A stretch of 64,000 nt of DNA from Coturnix japonica (lineage: Eukaryota; Chordata; Aves; Galliformes; Phasianidae): assembly GCF_001577835.2 (NCBI RefSeq), contig NC_029516.1:68400444-68464443 (forward strand), read 5' to 3'. The translations under genes and the position numbers were made by a program. Below, one piece after another: positions 42,981 through 53,549 of the stretch (position 1 is the stretch's first letter; every line of letters starts with the position of its first letter). The notes beneath the pieces are model-generated. The model saw only the letters and a program-made list of their open reading frames with translations. It ran no database searches and was not told where the DNA came from.

Positions 42981-45900
42981 TCAGAACTGGACCCAGTTGG
43001 ACTGCTGAGGAGCCTGATTAGGAACACCACTGAAAGAAAGAAAGAAAGAAAAATCAAACGTGTACCCCTAAGAAAGCCTGTTAACTCACTGCTCCTTCAG
43101 CACACATTAGAATGTCACCCTTCCTGTGCACAGTCCCCTCCATCACAGTTTACCTGGATGCAGTGTTGAAGTCTCCCCAGACGTCTGTGGCAGTTGACGT
43201 TGGTGTCTTGGATGCATATGCGGGAGCATCTAAGTCTAATAGAATACCTGAGAGAGAAGAAAAGGAAAAATCTGAAATCTGTCAAGTTAGTAGGAAAAAA
43301 GAAACAAAAACAACCTGCAGGCATTTAAACTGTCACGTTATACAAACTACTGGATGCAGTAGCACAGAACCTTTGAATGGACTCCAGCTCTTCAGAAGAA
43401 GAGAGAATTTTTAAGGGCCTAGTCTGTGTTAACAGCAGCCCTTTTTGTCAAAGGTTCACTGAGGCTCCAGCTCCTGCTATAGGGTTATTTTGTCTTCAGG
43501 AACCACTAGGCCTCCATCTAGCTTATCAACTGGCAGGTTTATAACATATTATCTCCTCCGAGGGGACCTAAGGTTTAGACTCAGTACAAGCACAGCAATC
43601 ATAACAGTTGCTATCAGTACAAATGACACACTGCAGCCCAGCCCTATTCAGAAGCTTGTGCTTTCTTCTCACTCAGGTCTGTATAGATCTATGAATTCAG
43701 AAATAGTGCTACGTTGTGGTCATGCATTTAATTCGGCATCCAGAAGACACAGCAACCTCTTTGTTACAGCCCAGTCTCACTATATTTTGTACCTTCTGGT
43801 CTTCATACTAAAAGCTACCTCCTTCCCTGTTTAAAGCCTTTCTGGAAGTGCTTTTCCTGCACCTTTCAACAACCATGGGCTATTTGTATTTCCCTACAAA
43901 AAGCAAGCAACTGAGCACTCCTTTTCTGAACATTCCATACAGCTCTGCCAGTGCCCCTAAAGCACATACAAGTTCAGAAGAATCCAAGTACTTAAATTCC
44001 ATATCTACCTGTCCAGGTCATTTCGGCCACTTCATTTGTTTTCTCCTTTTGCAAGGAGAACAGCTACAATGCTATTCGAGGGGCTAACATTATTAAACAA
44101 ACACAGAGATCCTCAGGTCAAAGAGGGAAAAGACCTCAGGGTGCATCAAGTTTCATCGGTGTTTTTTTTTAACTGCTCTGTTGATATTACAATGAACTTG
44201 AACATCCCTTCCCTGACACAGGCCTCTGCTCTCTCTCTTTGTGCCTGCTAACATTTGATAGGTTGTTTGCTCTATGTTAACATTTACCTGCACTGCTCAC
44301 GTTACTGGATTTCGGTACGGGTGGTGGTGTGACATGGTTGGCAATTGATGTGGAAGAAGCAGGAGGGACCGAAGGGGCTGCAGTTTTGCCTCCTGGTGGG
44401 GGTGGCAGCAGACTTAAGCCCCCTGATCCAGACACACGAGGCTTGGCTGCTCCTCCTTTCTTTGTTGTCATGTTCTATATAAAAAATGAGAGGACAAGTG
44501 AGGAAGGTTATCTACTGGAATATCCAGAAAAAGAGACAGGGTTGACTGGGCTCCTTACCCCAATGCTCAGTTTGATGGTCTGCCCTTCCTTAAACCCTAA
44601 ATCCAATTTAGGACGTGTGTCAGCATCCAGGGTCTCCTTGGAGATCTCAGTTTCCTGCTTCACCCACCTAAAAAGAAGACAGAAGAAAGATAAGAGACTG
44701 TGGCAAATAGGAGCAGAGTGATTCTTTTCCACAACCTGACAAGTAACTATCTTGCCTTTTCAAACCAGATACCCCTCCACTCCCAGCGTAGTACAGCAAA
44801 AAGCTCAAAAAACGACAAACCCAAGAGACTGTCTGTAGTGTCATAGGATTTAAGAATAAGACTCAGGGGCCAGAAGGAAAGCTGAGGAGGGTATGTAGGA
44901 AAGAAGAGCATACAGCAACGGGATGAGGAAAAGAGTAGCTTCAGATTAGATATCAGGAAGACATTCCTCACTGTGAGTACAGTGAGATACTGGAACAGGA
45001 GGTGCCCAGGATGCTCCCTCCCTGGAGCTGTTCAAGGCCAGCTTGGATAGGGCTTTGAGCAACCTGGTCTAGTGGGAAGCGTTCCTGCCTACAGCAGGGA
45101 GACTGGAGCTAGATGGTCTTAAAAGTCTCTTCAAACCCAAACAAACCTATTGCTTCCAGATTAGACCCTGAAGGACTCCCAGCTCACATGACAGTTGGCA
45201 ATACATTCAAGCATTCCTAATGGTGCCAGAGCAGGGCTTCATGTCCTTCCCAAGGAAACCTCTGCTAAGTGAATGAGCACCACCACCCAACACATTCCAG
45301 GGGCCAGAGGAAAAAATAGCATTCCAGAAAAGCACAACTCACTTGAAGTGATCCTGCAAAGACACATTGAAGTCAAAGGCATCACCACGATCTGTGAAAC
45401 CGATGCCTATAAAAGCACTTCGTCCTAGCAAGGAGACAGAAGGAGTCATTGGAAATGCACTGTGAATGGGCCCGTGTTCATTCACTCCAACAACCGCTCT
45501 GTGCTACCTCCTTCCAATTGATCTACTGCTGAAATCAGCATCTCACAGAATGTCACTGTTCCTAGCCTACAGGATGCACTCCTGCCATGTGGTACCCTCA
45601 GAAACCAAATGCTCCTCCCCAGCCCCCGGACTCTGCAATGTAGAGAACCCTTCTGCATCAACCTTTCCTTCCCATCCTTCCGGGCATTTGACCCGACCTT
45701 TTCAGTGTTCCAATCACTATCTCAAACCACCACACATACACACAGCTTCACTGGGTTGAGTGTCCTCCACCCCTGGCACTTAGCATACATGACTCAACTC
45801 ACCAGTCCCATCCTGAATCCGAATCACAAAATAACGGCTGGAATCTGTCACAGTCTCCACTGCAATGCCAGGATATTGGTCTATGGGAGCCTGGGCAAAG

Positions 45901-48391
45901 AGCTCCCCTACAAACAAAGAATGAAGTACTGAGGAAAGCAAACATTTTTCTAAAGCATGTCCAGAACTGTCATACACAGCTATGGGCAGGCTCATAATCA
46001 GTAACCACTGTCACAATTTCAACAAGCCACATTACTCCACTTACCTGAAACCTTATCCTCTAGTTTTACATATGCAGTTTTGCCTTTGGAGGTGACACGA
46101 AGTCTTCCCGTCCAATCTGGATGGTCCAATTTCCAGTCAGATGCCCTGAAAAGAAAAGCAGCTGTTCACTGACTGCATCTCAGCCCTTCAGCCCAACCAG
46201 CTCAGCTAAAGTTTCTGTTCCCAAACCTTCAACACATGAGGCTGCCTTCTCTATTCAAACAACACACGAGATCTCAGCACCTCTCTACTGCTGCCAGTCT
46301 ACAAACATAACTCAGATAGGTCTGTCCTTCCTCCATATAAAGGGAAACAGACAACAAGCAGAGAACATCAGCTCATCTCTACCATTATAAGCTTCCATAA
46401 GAGAAAAGACTGAAGCCCAAAAACTCACTTGGAACAGTAAATCCAGAAGGGACTAAAAAACAGTTTATGAGTATTTTCTAGGAAGACCTAGCATAAAGAA
46501 AAGCCAATCCATTATTCTACCCCATTGTTGTAAAATAACATCAAGTACCTCTGAATCTAGAGGCTTCTAGGTTACATATACTGGGTAAAATATCAAAAGG
46601 TAAAGTTCAACACTTGATTATCCCATCCAGAGGGACAGAATGTCATCTGGAGGGACCCAGATAGTCCTGAGCAGTGGGCCCAGGAGAACCCTGCACCTGA
46701 GGTGAAGCAGCTCTCGCTACCAATATAAGCTGGGGGATGAAAGGATTGCGCACAGCCCTGCCACAACAACCTGGGGGTACTGGTGGGTGGCAAGCTGGAC
46801 ATTAGCCAGCAATGTAGTCTCACAGCTCAGAAAGCCAACTGTATCCTGGGCTGCATCAAAAGAAGTATGGCCAACTGGTCAAGAAAGGTGATCCTGGCCC
46901 CTCTACTCTGCACTGGGAAAGCCTCACTTGGAATACTGCATCCAGATTTGGAGTCCTCAGTACAGGAGAGGCAAAGACCTGCTGGAGTCTGTCCAGAGGA
47001 GGGCAACAAAAATGATCCAAGGGATGGAATGCCTCTCCTAGAGGACAGGCTGAGAGAGCTGGGGCTGGAGAAGGCTCACAGGTGACCTGATAGCAGCCTT
47101 TCAATATCTAAAGGGGAGCTACAGGAAAGGGGATAGAGTCTTTAGCAGGGTCTGTGGTGACAGAACAAGGGGAAATGGCTTCAAGCTCAAAGAGGATAGA
47201 TTTAGCTGGACAAAAGGAAAAAGTATTTTACAGCGAGACTGGTGAGGCACTGTAACATGCTGTCTAGAGATGTGGTAGATGCCCTGTCCCTGCAGAATTT
47301 CAAGGCAAGACTAGATCAGGCCCTTGGCAACCTGATTTAGCTTTGCAGGCCCCTGTTCATTGCAAGGGAGCTGAACTATACCATTAAGGATTCTTTCTAA
47401 CTCTAAGGATTCTGTGATTCTACAATATCTAACTCATGTTTCAGGGAACAGTTCAAACTGAGAGCTAAAGTTGACTCCCCTTAGAAAAAAGCATAGCAAA
47501 TCACTAACATGTTCTTATGTCCTGCATATGATGTGCTAGGCTGTTCCCATTCCTCCACAGTACAGGAGGGAATGCTCCCGGGCTAAGGCAGACAGCACAC
47601 GATGCAATTAAAAATTATCAGTGTAATTCAGTACATTGTCTGTAGCTGAAATCAGCAGAACTAGAGGTGCTATGACCTCAGAAAGTACTTCTGATCTCCT
47701 TGCAACTAGAGAGCAGCTCAGCAGGCACTAGCACCGACAAGAACCCGCTTTTCAATTCCCTGCTTATTCACTCAGAAGGGATCACACCAGCTGATCGCTT
47801 CTGTGAACACCGGAGCCACATGCTGCATTAGCTGTGCCAGCTTTGCAGAGACAACAAGAGGAGGGGGTGGGGAAGGATGCACATCTATTACCAGGACAAC
47901 AGTAATGGTACGACCCCAAGTTCACACATGAAAGTAGCTTTTTACTCCACAGATCTGCTTATGGCTTCCCCCCTTCTCTGTCCCAGCGATTATAAAATCC
48001 GATATCCCTGATCTCGGTTAGGAGGCAAAAAGCAAAGCCGGCTGCTGCCCCCTGCTTCCATGGGGGCACAAAGCACCGGGCTCCATCCTGACACCCATCT
48101 TTCCTCACACACCGGCTGCAGCAGCACCCTGCCACCCTGATGTGATCACTGGCCCTTCCTCGTTCTCTCCCCAGCCCACTGAGTGGGCAGCAAGGGCTGG
48201 GCCACACCAGGGCGGTCACGGAGCCACCCTTGAAGCGACACGGCGGTACGGGATCCGTGCACAGCCCGGCCCGGCACCACGGCACCCTCTGACCTGTATC
48301 CGCGGTTGGATGTCCGCGGCGGGATGCGGTACACGTTGACATCAGGCTTCACGCAGAGGACAGACTCGTACTCCAGCTCAGCCGCCGCCAT
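42981..48391 (-). CDS. NECAP1: NECAP endocytosis associated 1, 8 exons, 270 aa
   Basis: Exons in transcript order: 48391-48294, 46145-46045, 45907-45803, 45424-45343, 44667-44559, 44474-44288, 43235-43154, 43029-42981; 813 nt in phase (human 275 aa). The start [20 protein letters not shown] and the blocks [53 protein letters not shown] and [16 protein letters not shown] are near-identical to human NECAP1 and form the PHear-type domain (about 1-165). The tail is proline-rich ([19 protein letters not shown]) and keeps both AP-2 binding motifs: a WxxF (DVWGDF) and the C-terminal NWVQF. NECAP1 binds AP-2 and regulates clathrin-coated pit formation. The acidic DILLDLD stretch of human appears shortened to DLDAP. 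CR1 copies sit in introns 1 and 4. FOXJ2 lies upstream on the same strand, the same relative order as in human. Confidence 0.97.
43034..43051. repeat. (GAAA)n microsatellite forming the last-intron polypyrimidine tract of NECAP1
   Basis: About four GAAA units lie directly beside the acceptor of the last NECAP1 exon; on the minus strand they read (TTTC)n-AG. Confidence 0.8.
44880..45150 (+). mobile_element. CR1 LINE 3' end, sense, in NECAP1 intron 4
   Basis: TTCAGATTAGATATCAGGAA, GAGATACTGGAACAGG and TCAAGGCCAGCTTGGATAGG are the CR1 ORF2 end and 3' UTR; the very terminus is decayed. Confidence 0.92.
46590..47430 (+). mobile_element. CR1 LINE 3' part, sense, in NECAP1 intron 1
   Basis: It contains [20 protein letters not shown], a [20 protein letters not shown] region in a shifted frame, and the 3' UTR ending GGATTCTGTGATTCTAC. 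About 840 bases, old, with frame breaks. Confidence 0.92.
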
Positions 48392-49020
48392 GTCACAGAC
48401 GAACTTCAGGCTCTAACGAGGACTGAGGGATAAGAATCTAATACGAGGGGGCTCTTCCAACAGCCATCTTTGATGAGGTCACACACCGTCTGGAGGGCGC
48501 TGCTGAGGCCTGAACGGAATCAGGCCACGTCGAAGGCGTGGGGGGGAAGGAAGGCATCTTGGATCCTGGCAGCAGAACGCTCCGCAGGGGGCGGCCATCT
48601 TGGAATGGGTTCTGAACTGCAATAGGAGCCGGCGCCATCTTGGGGCTTGGCAGTGCCGTCACTGCCCCCGCCCCTCTCGCAGGGTTTGGCGTGGCCATGT
48701 TTGGTGCGGGCGCTCTGCGGAAACCGAGCGCCTTACGATGAGCTCAGGTTCCGGACCGGCGCAGAATGAAGTTTGTCCAGAGTGGGAAGAGCCGGGCTAA
48801 GGGCTGTGTGCCGTTGTGGGGGCGATCTGTTGGCTCCGGGACTGAAGTGCTGTGGAAGCAGAGGTTGCCCCGGGGCCACGGTTGTGTCAGGAGGAGCGGA
48901 CGGGCTTCCCACACGGAGTCCAGGCTGCGAGGAAGGTCGGGAAGCAGCTTTCTATCCGCATTAGTCACGGGGAAGGACCGCCAGCAAGATGATGATGCCG
49001 TGCTGAACGCTGAGATGCCA
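48392..49020 (-). promoter_or_regulatory. NECAP1 CpG island and promoter with YY1-like cluster
   Basis: CpG-rich flank upstream of the NECAP1 ATG. GCCATCTT-type motifs occur at 48463-48470, 48594-48602 and 48634-48642, with weaker relatives at 48554-48562 and 48694-48703, all in the same orientation. A GC box (CCCCGCCCC) lies near 48666. Confidence 0.6.
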
Positions 49021-49139
49021 TAGATTGGGTCATGCTGAAGCAGAATTGGCTTTTCACACACTTAGAGAGATGGTTCTAGTTCCTTTTTCTTCCCTTAGAT
49101 TTTTCTTCTCTGCAGTGTTACATTAAAACATGAACTGCA

Positions 49140-49375
49140 AGTGAGAATGGTTGGTCATACGCTGTGTAGTTGTGGGACTGCTTTGTAAAAACACTCGGCA
49201 CTGAGACCTCACAAAGAGTTACAACCACTACATCAAACCAGACTGATGCTATAAAATCTAAAATCCCCTTAGTTCTATGGTTTTGTTCCTCTCCTTTTTT
49301 TCTTACCTTCATGATAGAAATATTAAACATTAAAATGTTACATTACTTATATATATTATTAACTATTTTAATATG
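49140..49375 (+). mobile_element. hAT (Charlie-like) DNA transposon, 3' fragment
   Basis: ACCTCACAAAGAGTTACAAC matches the hAT copy at 32518-32538, and the AAATATTAAACATTAAAATG tail matches that at 7185-7200. It is only the 3' end of the element. Confidence 0.65.
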
Positions 49376-49554
49376 ATGGAAAGCACAACAGTGCTTTCCA
49401 AACAATTTCCAAAGCACAGCAGAGCAACAAGTTCCCAGACCACAGCAAGCAAGGATTCACTCAAACACAACAGCAGTAAGGACAGAAATAAGGGGCGAAA
49501 CAAGCAAGCAAACAAACAAAAACAGCAACTACTTTCCTCCAGAATGCCTCAAGT

Positions 49555-50270
49555 ATGATGCCTGTCTTCAAAAATGTGATGCCCATCTTCAAAAAGGGCC
49601 GGAAAGATGATCCTGGTAGCTACAGGCCTATCAGTCTCACCTTGGTGTCTGGGAAGGGGGAGTCCTGATTTGCTGGAGGGACATGATTAAGGTCCCCTTA
49701 GTGGTGAAATCCAGAGTGTTGACCACAACGTCTGCAGATTATGTACCCATTGCTGGGGTATTAGAAAGCCTTTGACCACCAACAATCTCCCTTAGGGTAG
49801 CAAGTAGGCCACACAACTTTTGTCCTTCTTGCACCTTCCAATGCCATTCTATTCTATGGGTACCTGGTTCTAGGTTCTCAGAGGCAGGGAGCAGATTATT
49901 TTCATTGCCAATTTGGTGTCTTATCTGGTTATTGGTGCCCGTAATTTGGATCCTAAGCAGGGAGGTTTGTGTCATCTGCAGTATCTTCAGGTCACTGTGT
50001 CTGCCATCTCTAGGCCTTTCATTCACGCCCTGCAGGGTTTCGTAGAGCACAGCACAGGGGACAGCCTACTCTGTGCCTTTAACACTTCCTTCTTGAGGAG
50101 CATCCAGCCCCCCTGGACCTCTTCACCCTTCAGGACTGAATCCCAAGGGATCCTCCGTACCAGTGTCCTGAATAGTTCAAAGTCCATTCCCCAGAAGTCC
50201 AACGTAGCAGTTTTGCTGCCTTCTGCCCTGATTTTGCCATGCATCACTCGCTCCACATTTAGACTATATG
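49555..50270. mobile_element. CR1 LINE pieces in opposite orientations
   Basis: The plus strand at 49575-49660 reads the reverse-transcriptase motif MPIFKKGRKDDPGSYRPISL. The minus strand from 50256 down to about 49740 reads the upstream ORF2 linker (LDFWGMDFELFRTLVRRIPW, then VQGGWMLLKKEVLKAQ). The two parts face opposite ways, as after a 5' inversion. Confidence 0.85.
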
Positions 50271-51159
50271 TTATACGAGAAAGGTATTGATTATATAGAT
50301 GTGGTAATTTTGGTTTGATGATACAATAGATTTAGTCCCGCACTCAGCAAGTAAGAGAAGGAAGTCTTCAGTGCAAACTAGCATAGAGTGATGCCTTTGT
50401 AAACATCCAGCTCAGTATTGTTTCCTAACTCAAGAGATACTTCAGTACAGATAAGAATCTAGAAAGACTGGTATATATTGCCTACTAATTTGTTCTCTGT
50501 TTTCTAACTATAGAATGCTTCCACTCCTGGTTAATAGCAGTTCAGATGAACAGGATGCTGTATATTACACACCAGAATCCATTGGCTCCCTTCTTATCTT
50601 CATCATCATCACCAACGAAGATAATCACAGCAGCTCCCCTCTTTTGTACTGTAGGTGGGAACTCTGTGTTAAATTCTGCTGCCTATCCTGACATCAGACT
50701 ATTGGAATCTCATAGATCTACCTAATAGTAACTTGCCCATACAACCCAACAATGACCTCCTTGTAAAGCTATTTGATCTTCCTCGCCGTTTTCTTGATTT
50801 TACAGTGTCTACAGTGGTAAATGACTCCCTGGGAAACCTCTAAGTGCTCTAACAAAGTGGTTTAAGGAGCAAGGTCAATCAATGCTATGAAAAAACAGCT
50901 AAGTTGTGGTGCAGTTTTCACAGCCTTTCTGGCCACAATGCAAGTTCAAAGGTGCACTGAAGGACTTCTGAGTCTCTGCTGACAACCTAAAAAGTCTCAC
51001 CTGCAATGTGCACATAGGTGGATGCTGTTAATTATTAACGTCCACACCCAAACTTCCTTTTTAAGGTAAGCTGTAAGCAGGAATTGAGCCCACCTGTTAG
51101 ACGCGGTCAAAAGAAATGCAATGCTGGCACCAAAGGAGTTAAACCATAAACATTCACTT
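50271..51159. other. NECAP1-FOXJ2 spacer, nothing recognised
   Basis: No exon or repeat was recognised. In human C3AR1, whose coding sequence is a single exon, lies between FOXJ2 and NECAP1; no long open frame for a seven-helix receptor is present here. Confidence 0.5.
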
Positions 51160-51165
51160 TTTCTT

Positions 51166-51171
51166 TTTATT
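51166..51171 (-). terminator. candidate FOXJ2 poly(A) signal AATAAA
   Basis: Plus TTTATT, the first canonical signal on the minus strand after the FOXJ2 stop as far as I could read. Confidence 0.5.
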
Positions 51172-51769
51172 AAGAAAGCATGCACAAAAATAAACTTGTG
51201 AGACCACGCCCCTCTCTCCTTGACCCAAAGCACCGTGGCCGATGCCACTGTGGCAGGGCCTGCAGGAACTCTCCATGGCACGTTTGCATCCCTTCGCTCC
51301 CTGCAGCTGGTACCAGTGTGGAGCTCCACGTAGCCAACCCAATACCTTCCCACGCATTGACGATGCACATGTATTTCAGAGGCAGAGGAACCAGGCTAAT
51401 TTGCACACTGACCGGCGTGTATTTACATATGCAAACAAGGAGCAAATCAATATGTAGATAAGATAAATATGCAAATTGTGGGGACTTTCATACTCAGAAG
51501 GAGCTATCTTTCTTTTTTTCTTCCAGTGGTTGCAGATTTCCACAGGGCTGGCTCAGCGATATGCTCTGCAAAGCACTGACTGGCACCAACCAGAAGCCAT
51601 CTATGGTGCCACGTTCCACAGAAACCCAATGGCACGCGCTTCCAAGTTGTACCATCACCATCCTGAGGCAGCACAGATAACAGCCAATTCCACGCTTTAG
51701 TTGGCTCTGGGATTCCTCGTTTCTCTTGGAGATACTCACTGATGAACTCCCCCTCAATACACACATTTA

Positions 51770-51825
51770 AAAAAGAAAAAAAAAAAACAAAAACAAAACA
51801 AAAAAAAACAAAACAAAAACCACAT
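51770..51825. repeat. A-rich low-complexity tract
   Basis: Runs of A broken by single C (AAACAAAAC units) with a C run just after. Confidence 0.85.
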
Positions 51826-53296
51826 CCCACTGCCCCCCCCTCCCCAATACAATGAGACTGTCCACTTCTGTGACAAAGATCCAATTGATTTATCCCTACA
51901 GCAAATTTTAAAAGCAATTTTAGTTCCCCACAGTCAGAGCAGAGGTTTTTTTACCTCCTCTTCCCCAGGTACGTCAAAGCCACCACGACGTTTTATGTCT
52001 GTCTTGTTCCTTTCACTGATAAACAGGGAATAAGGGTTGGGGTCGGCTTTACGAAACACTAACATGAAACAAGAGGTTTGACAGAACACAGCCATGTCAG
52101 GGAAAAAAAAACAAAATGAAAGCTAACTCAGGACACAGCTTAGGGGAGGAGGAATTTCAACACTAATTCCTGCATCTCTTTTGCTTTCCTAATTTGCTGA
52201 CAGAAACCATGAACTGGGATTTACATTCTATTCCATCATCTTCCTCAGCTGAACCGCAAGGAGTCTGAGCGACCCACCCCCCTCCTTCCATACAATACTC
52301 TTTGGCTGTTCGGCTCTACTTCATCCCCTCTTCTAATGCAGCTCTTAAATCACTTCTAAGAGCCTCTCACTCAACCAGAGAGTCTGAGCTCCTTGACCAG
52401 AAATCCCCTGCTTCACCTCCATTCTGACCAGCAGCTTCCTCTTTCCACCATTAACTCATTCACAAAGTGGGAACCACTGACTGAGAATTGACACTGCTGC
52501 CATAGACAAGGACAGTCTCCATAAAGGTACGAGGGGCAGAAGGCCAAGTAAGAACTGAGCAAATACTGACAGTGTGAGAAAACTTTTAAGTCTGCATATG
52601 CAAGTTAAGAGCCTCACTGCATACTTTGAAGAAAGGCCTGAAGGGGCAGAGGTGAAATTAGAATCTCTGGAAAACAGAATTTGCTGGATCACAACACCCT
52701 CGACTGCTTCTTTCACCTGATGAGTATGTAGGCTTCACTTGCTTGGAGACTGCAAAGGGCAGAGCAGTCAGGATCTTCTCAAAACCACTTTTGGTCCTCA
52801 CTACGAGGCACTGCATTCTGAAACCCAATATCTCTGCTGAAACATCATTTTTACTACATTCCCCTTTCTCCAAACTCAGGATTTCCCTCCCGGCTCCGCT
52901 TAGCTCTACCAACTTAAAGAGATTATCCTGTTTGCACTTGGGATCCCTATTTCTTTTCTTACTTTTCCTGCTGGTGTGAAACAGTTCACTGAGCTGAAAT
53001 CACCTCTCCGCTGTGTCCCCTGAGCCTCCTGACCTTTACAGCTTTTAACTACAGGGCTCTACCAGACTCTCACTCAGTAGCCAATACAACACATTTACTG
53101 TCCGCTTTGAAGGGAAAGAGGGATTGCTAAATGCAAAATGACAGAGGCAGGAGAAGATGCACACAAGGATTCAGCTTTCTGAGGTCTTTTTGTGGCAGCA
53201 AGGACCTGTCTTTCCGCCCAATACAGGGCACCACACAACAAGATTTGATCTGATGCATCCGAGGCCACCAGAGGAGGGGAAGGGCTGTGCTCAATT

Positions 53297-53342
53297 ATTG
53301 ATAATAATAATAATAACAACAACAACAATAATAATAAACAAA
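53297..53342. repeat. (AAT)n/(AAC)n microsatellite
   Basis: ATAATAATAATAATAACAAC followed by more CAA and ATA units and then an A/G run. Confidence 0.9.
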
Positions 53343-53549
53343 AGAAGAAAAAAAAAAGATAAAACAGGACGCAATGAAAGATTATCTTCGGCAGCATCTT
53401 GCGGTGGCTTCTCTGGCAGAGATAGAGAATATATATCTATATACAGGCAAGGTAGGAAGGCTGGAGACGGTGGTGTGGCACCATTCACCCCATGTCCCCC
53501 TCCCCTCCTGCGTCCTTCACAAAGGACGGGCTCTTCAGTCTGTAACTCG

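Larger units (their letters stand above)
51160..53549 (-). other. FOXJ2 3' UTR (probable extent)
   Basis: After the FOXJ2 stop the minus strand continues without a canonical AATAAA until 51166-51171, about 2.4 kb. A long 3' UTR is normal for FOXJ2. It includes an A-rich tract (51770-51825) and a trinucleotide-like (AAT/AAC)n tract (53297-53340). Confidence 0.5.
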
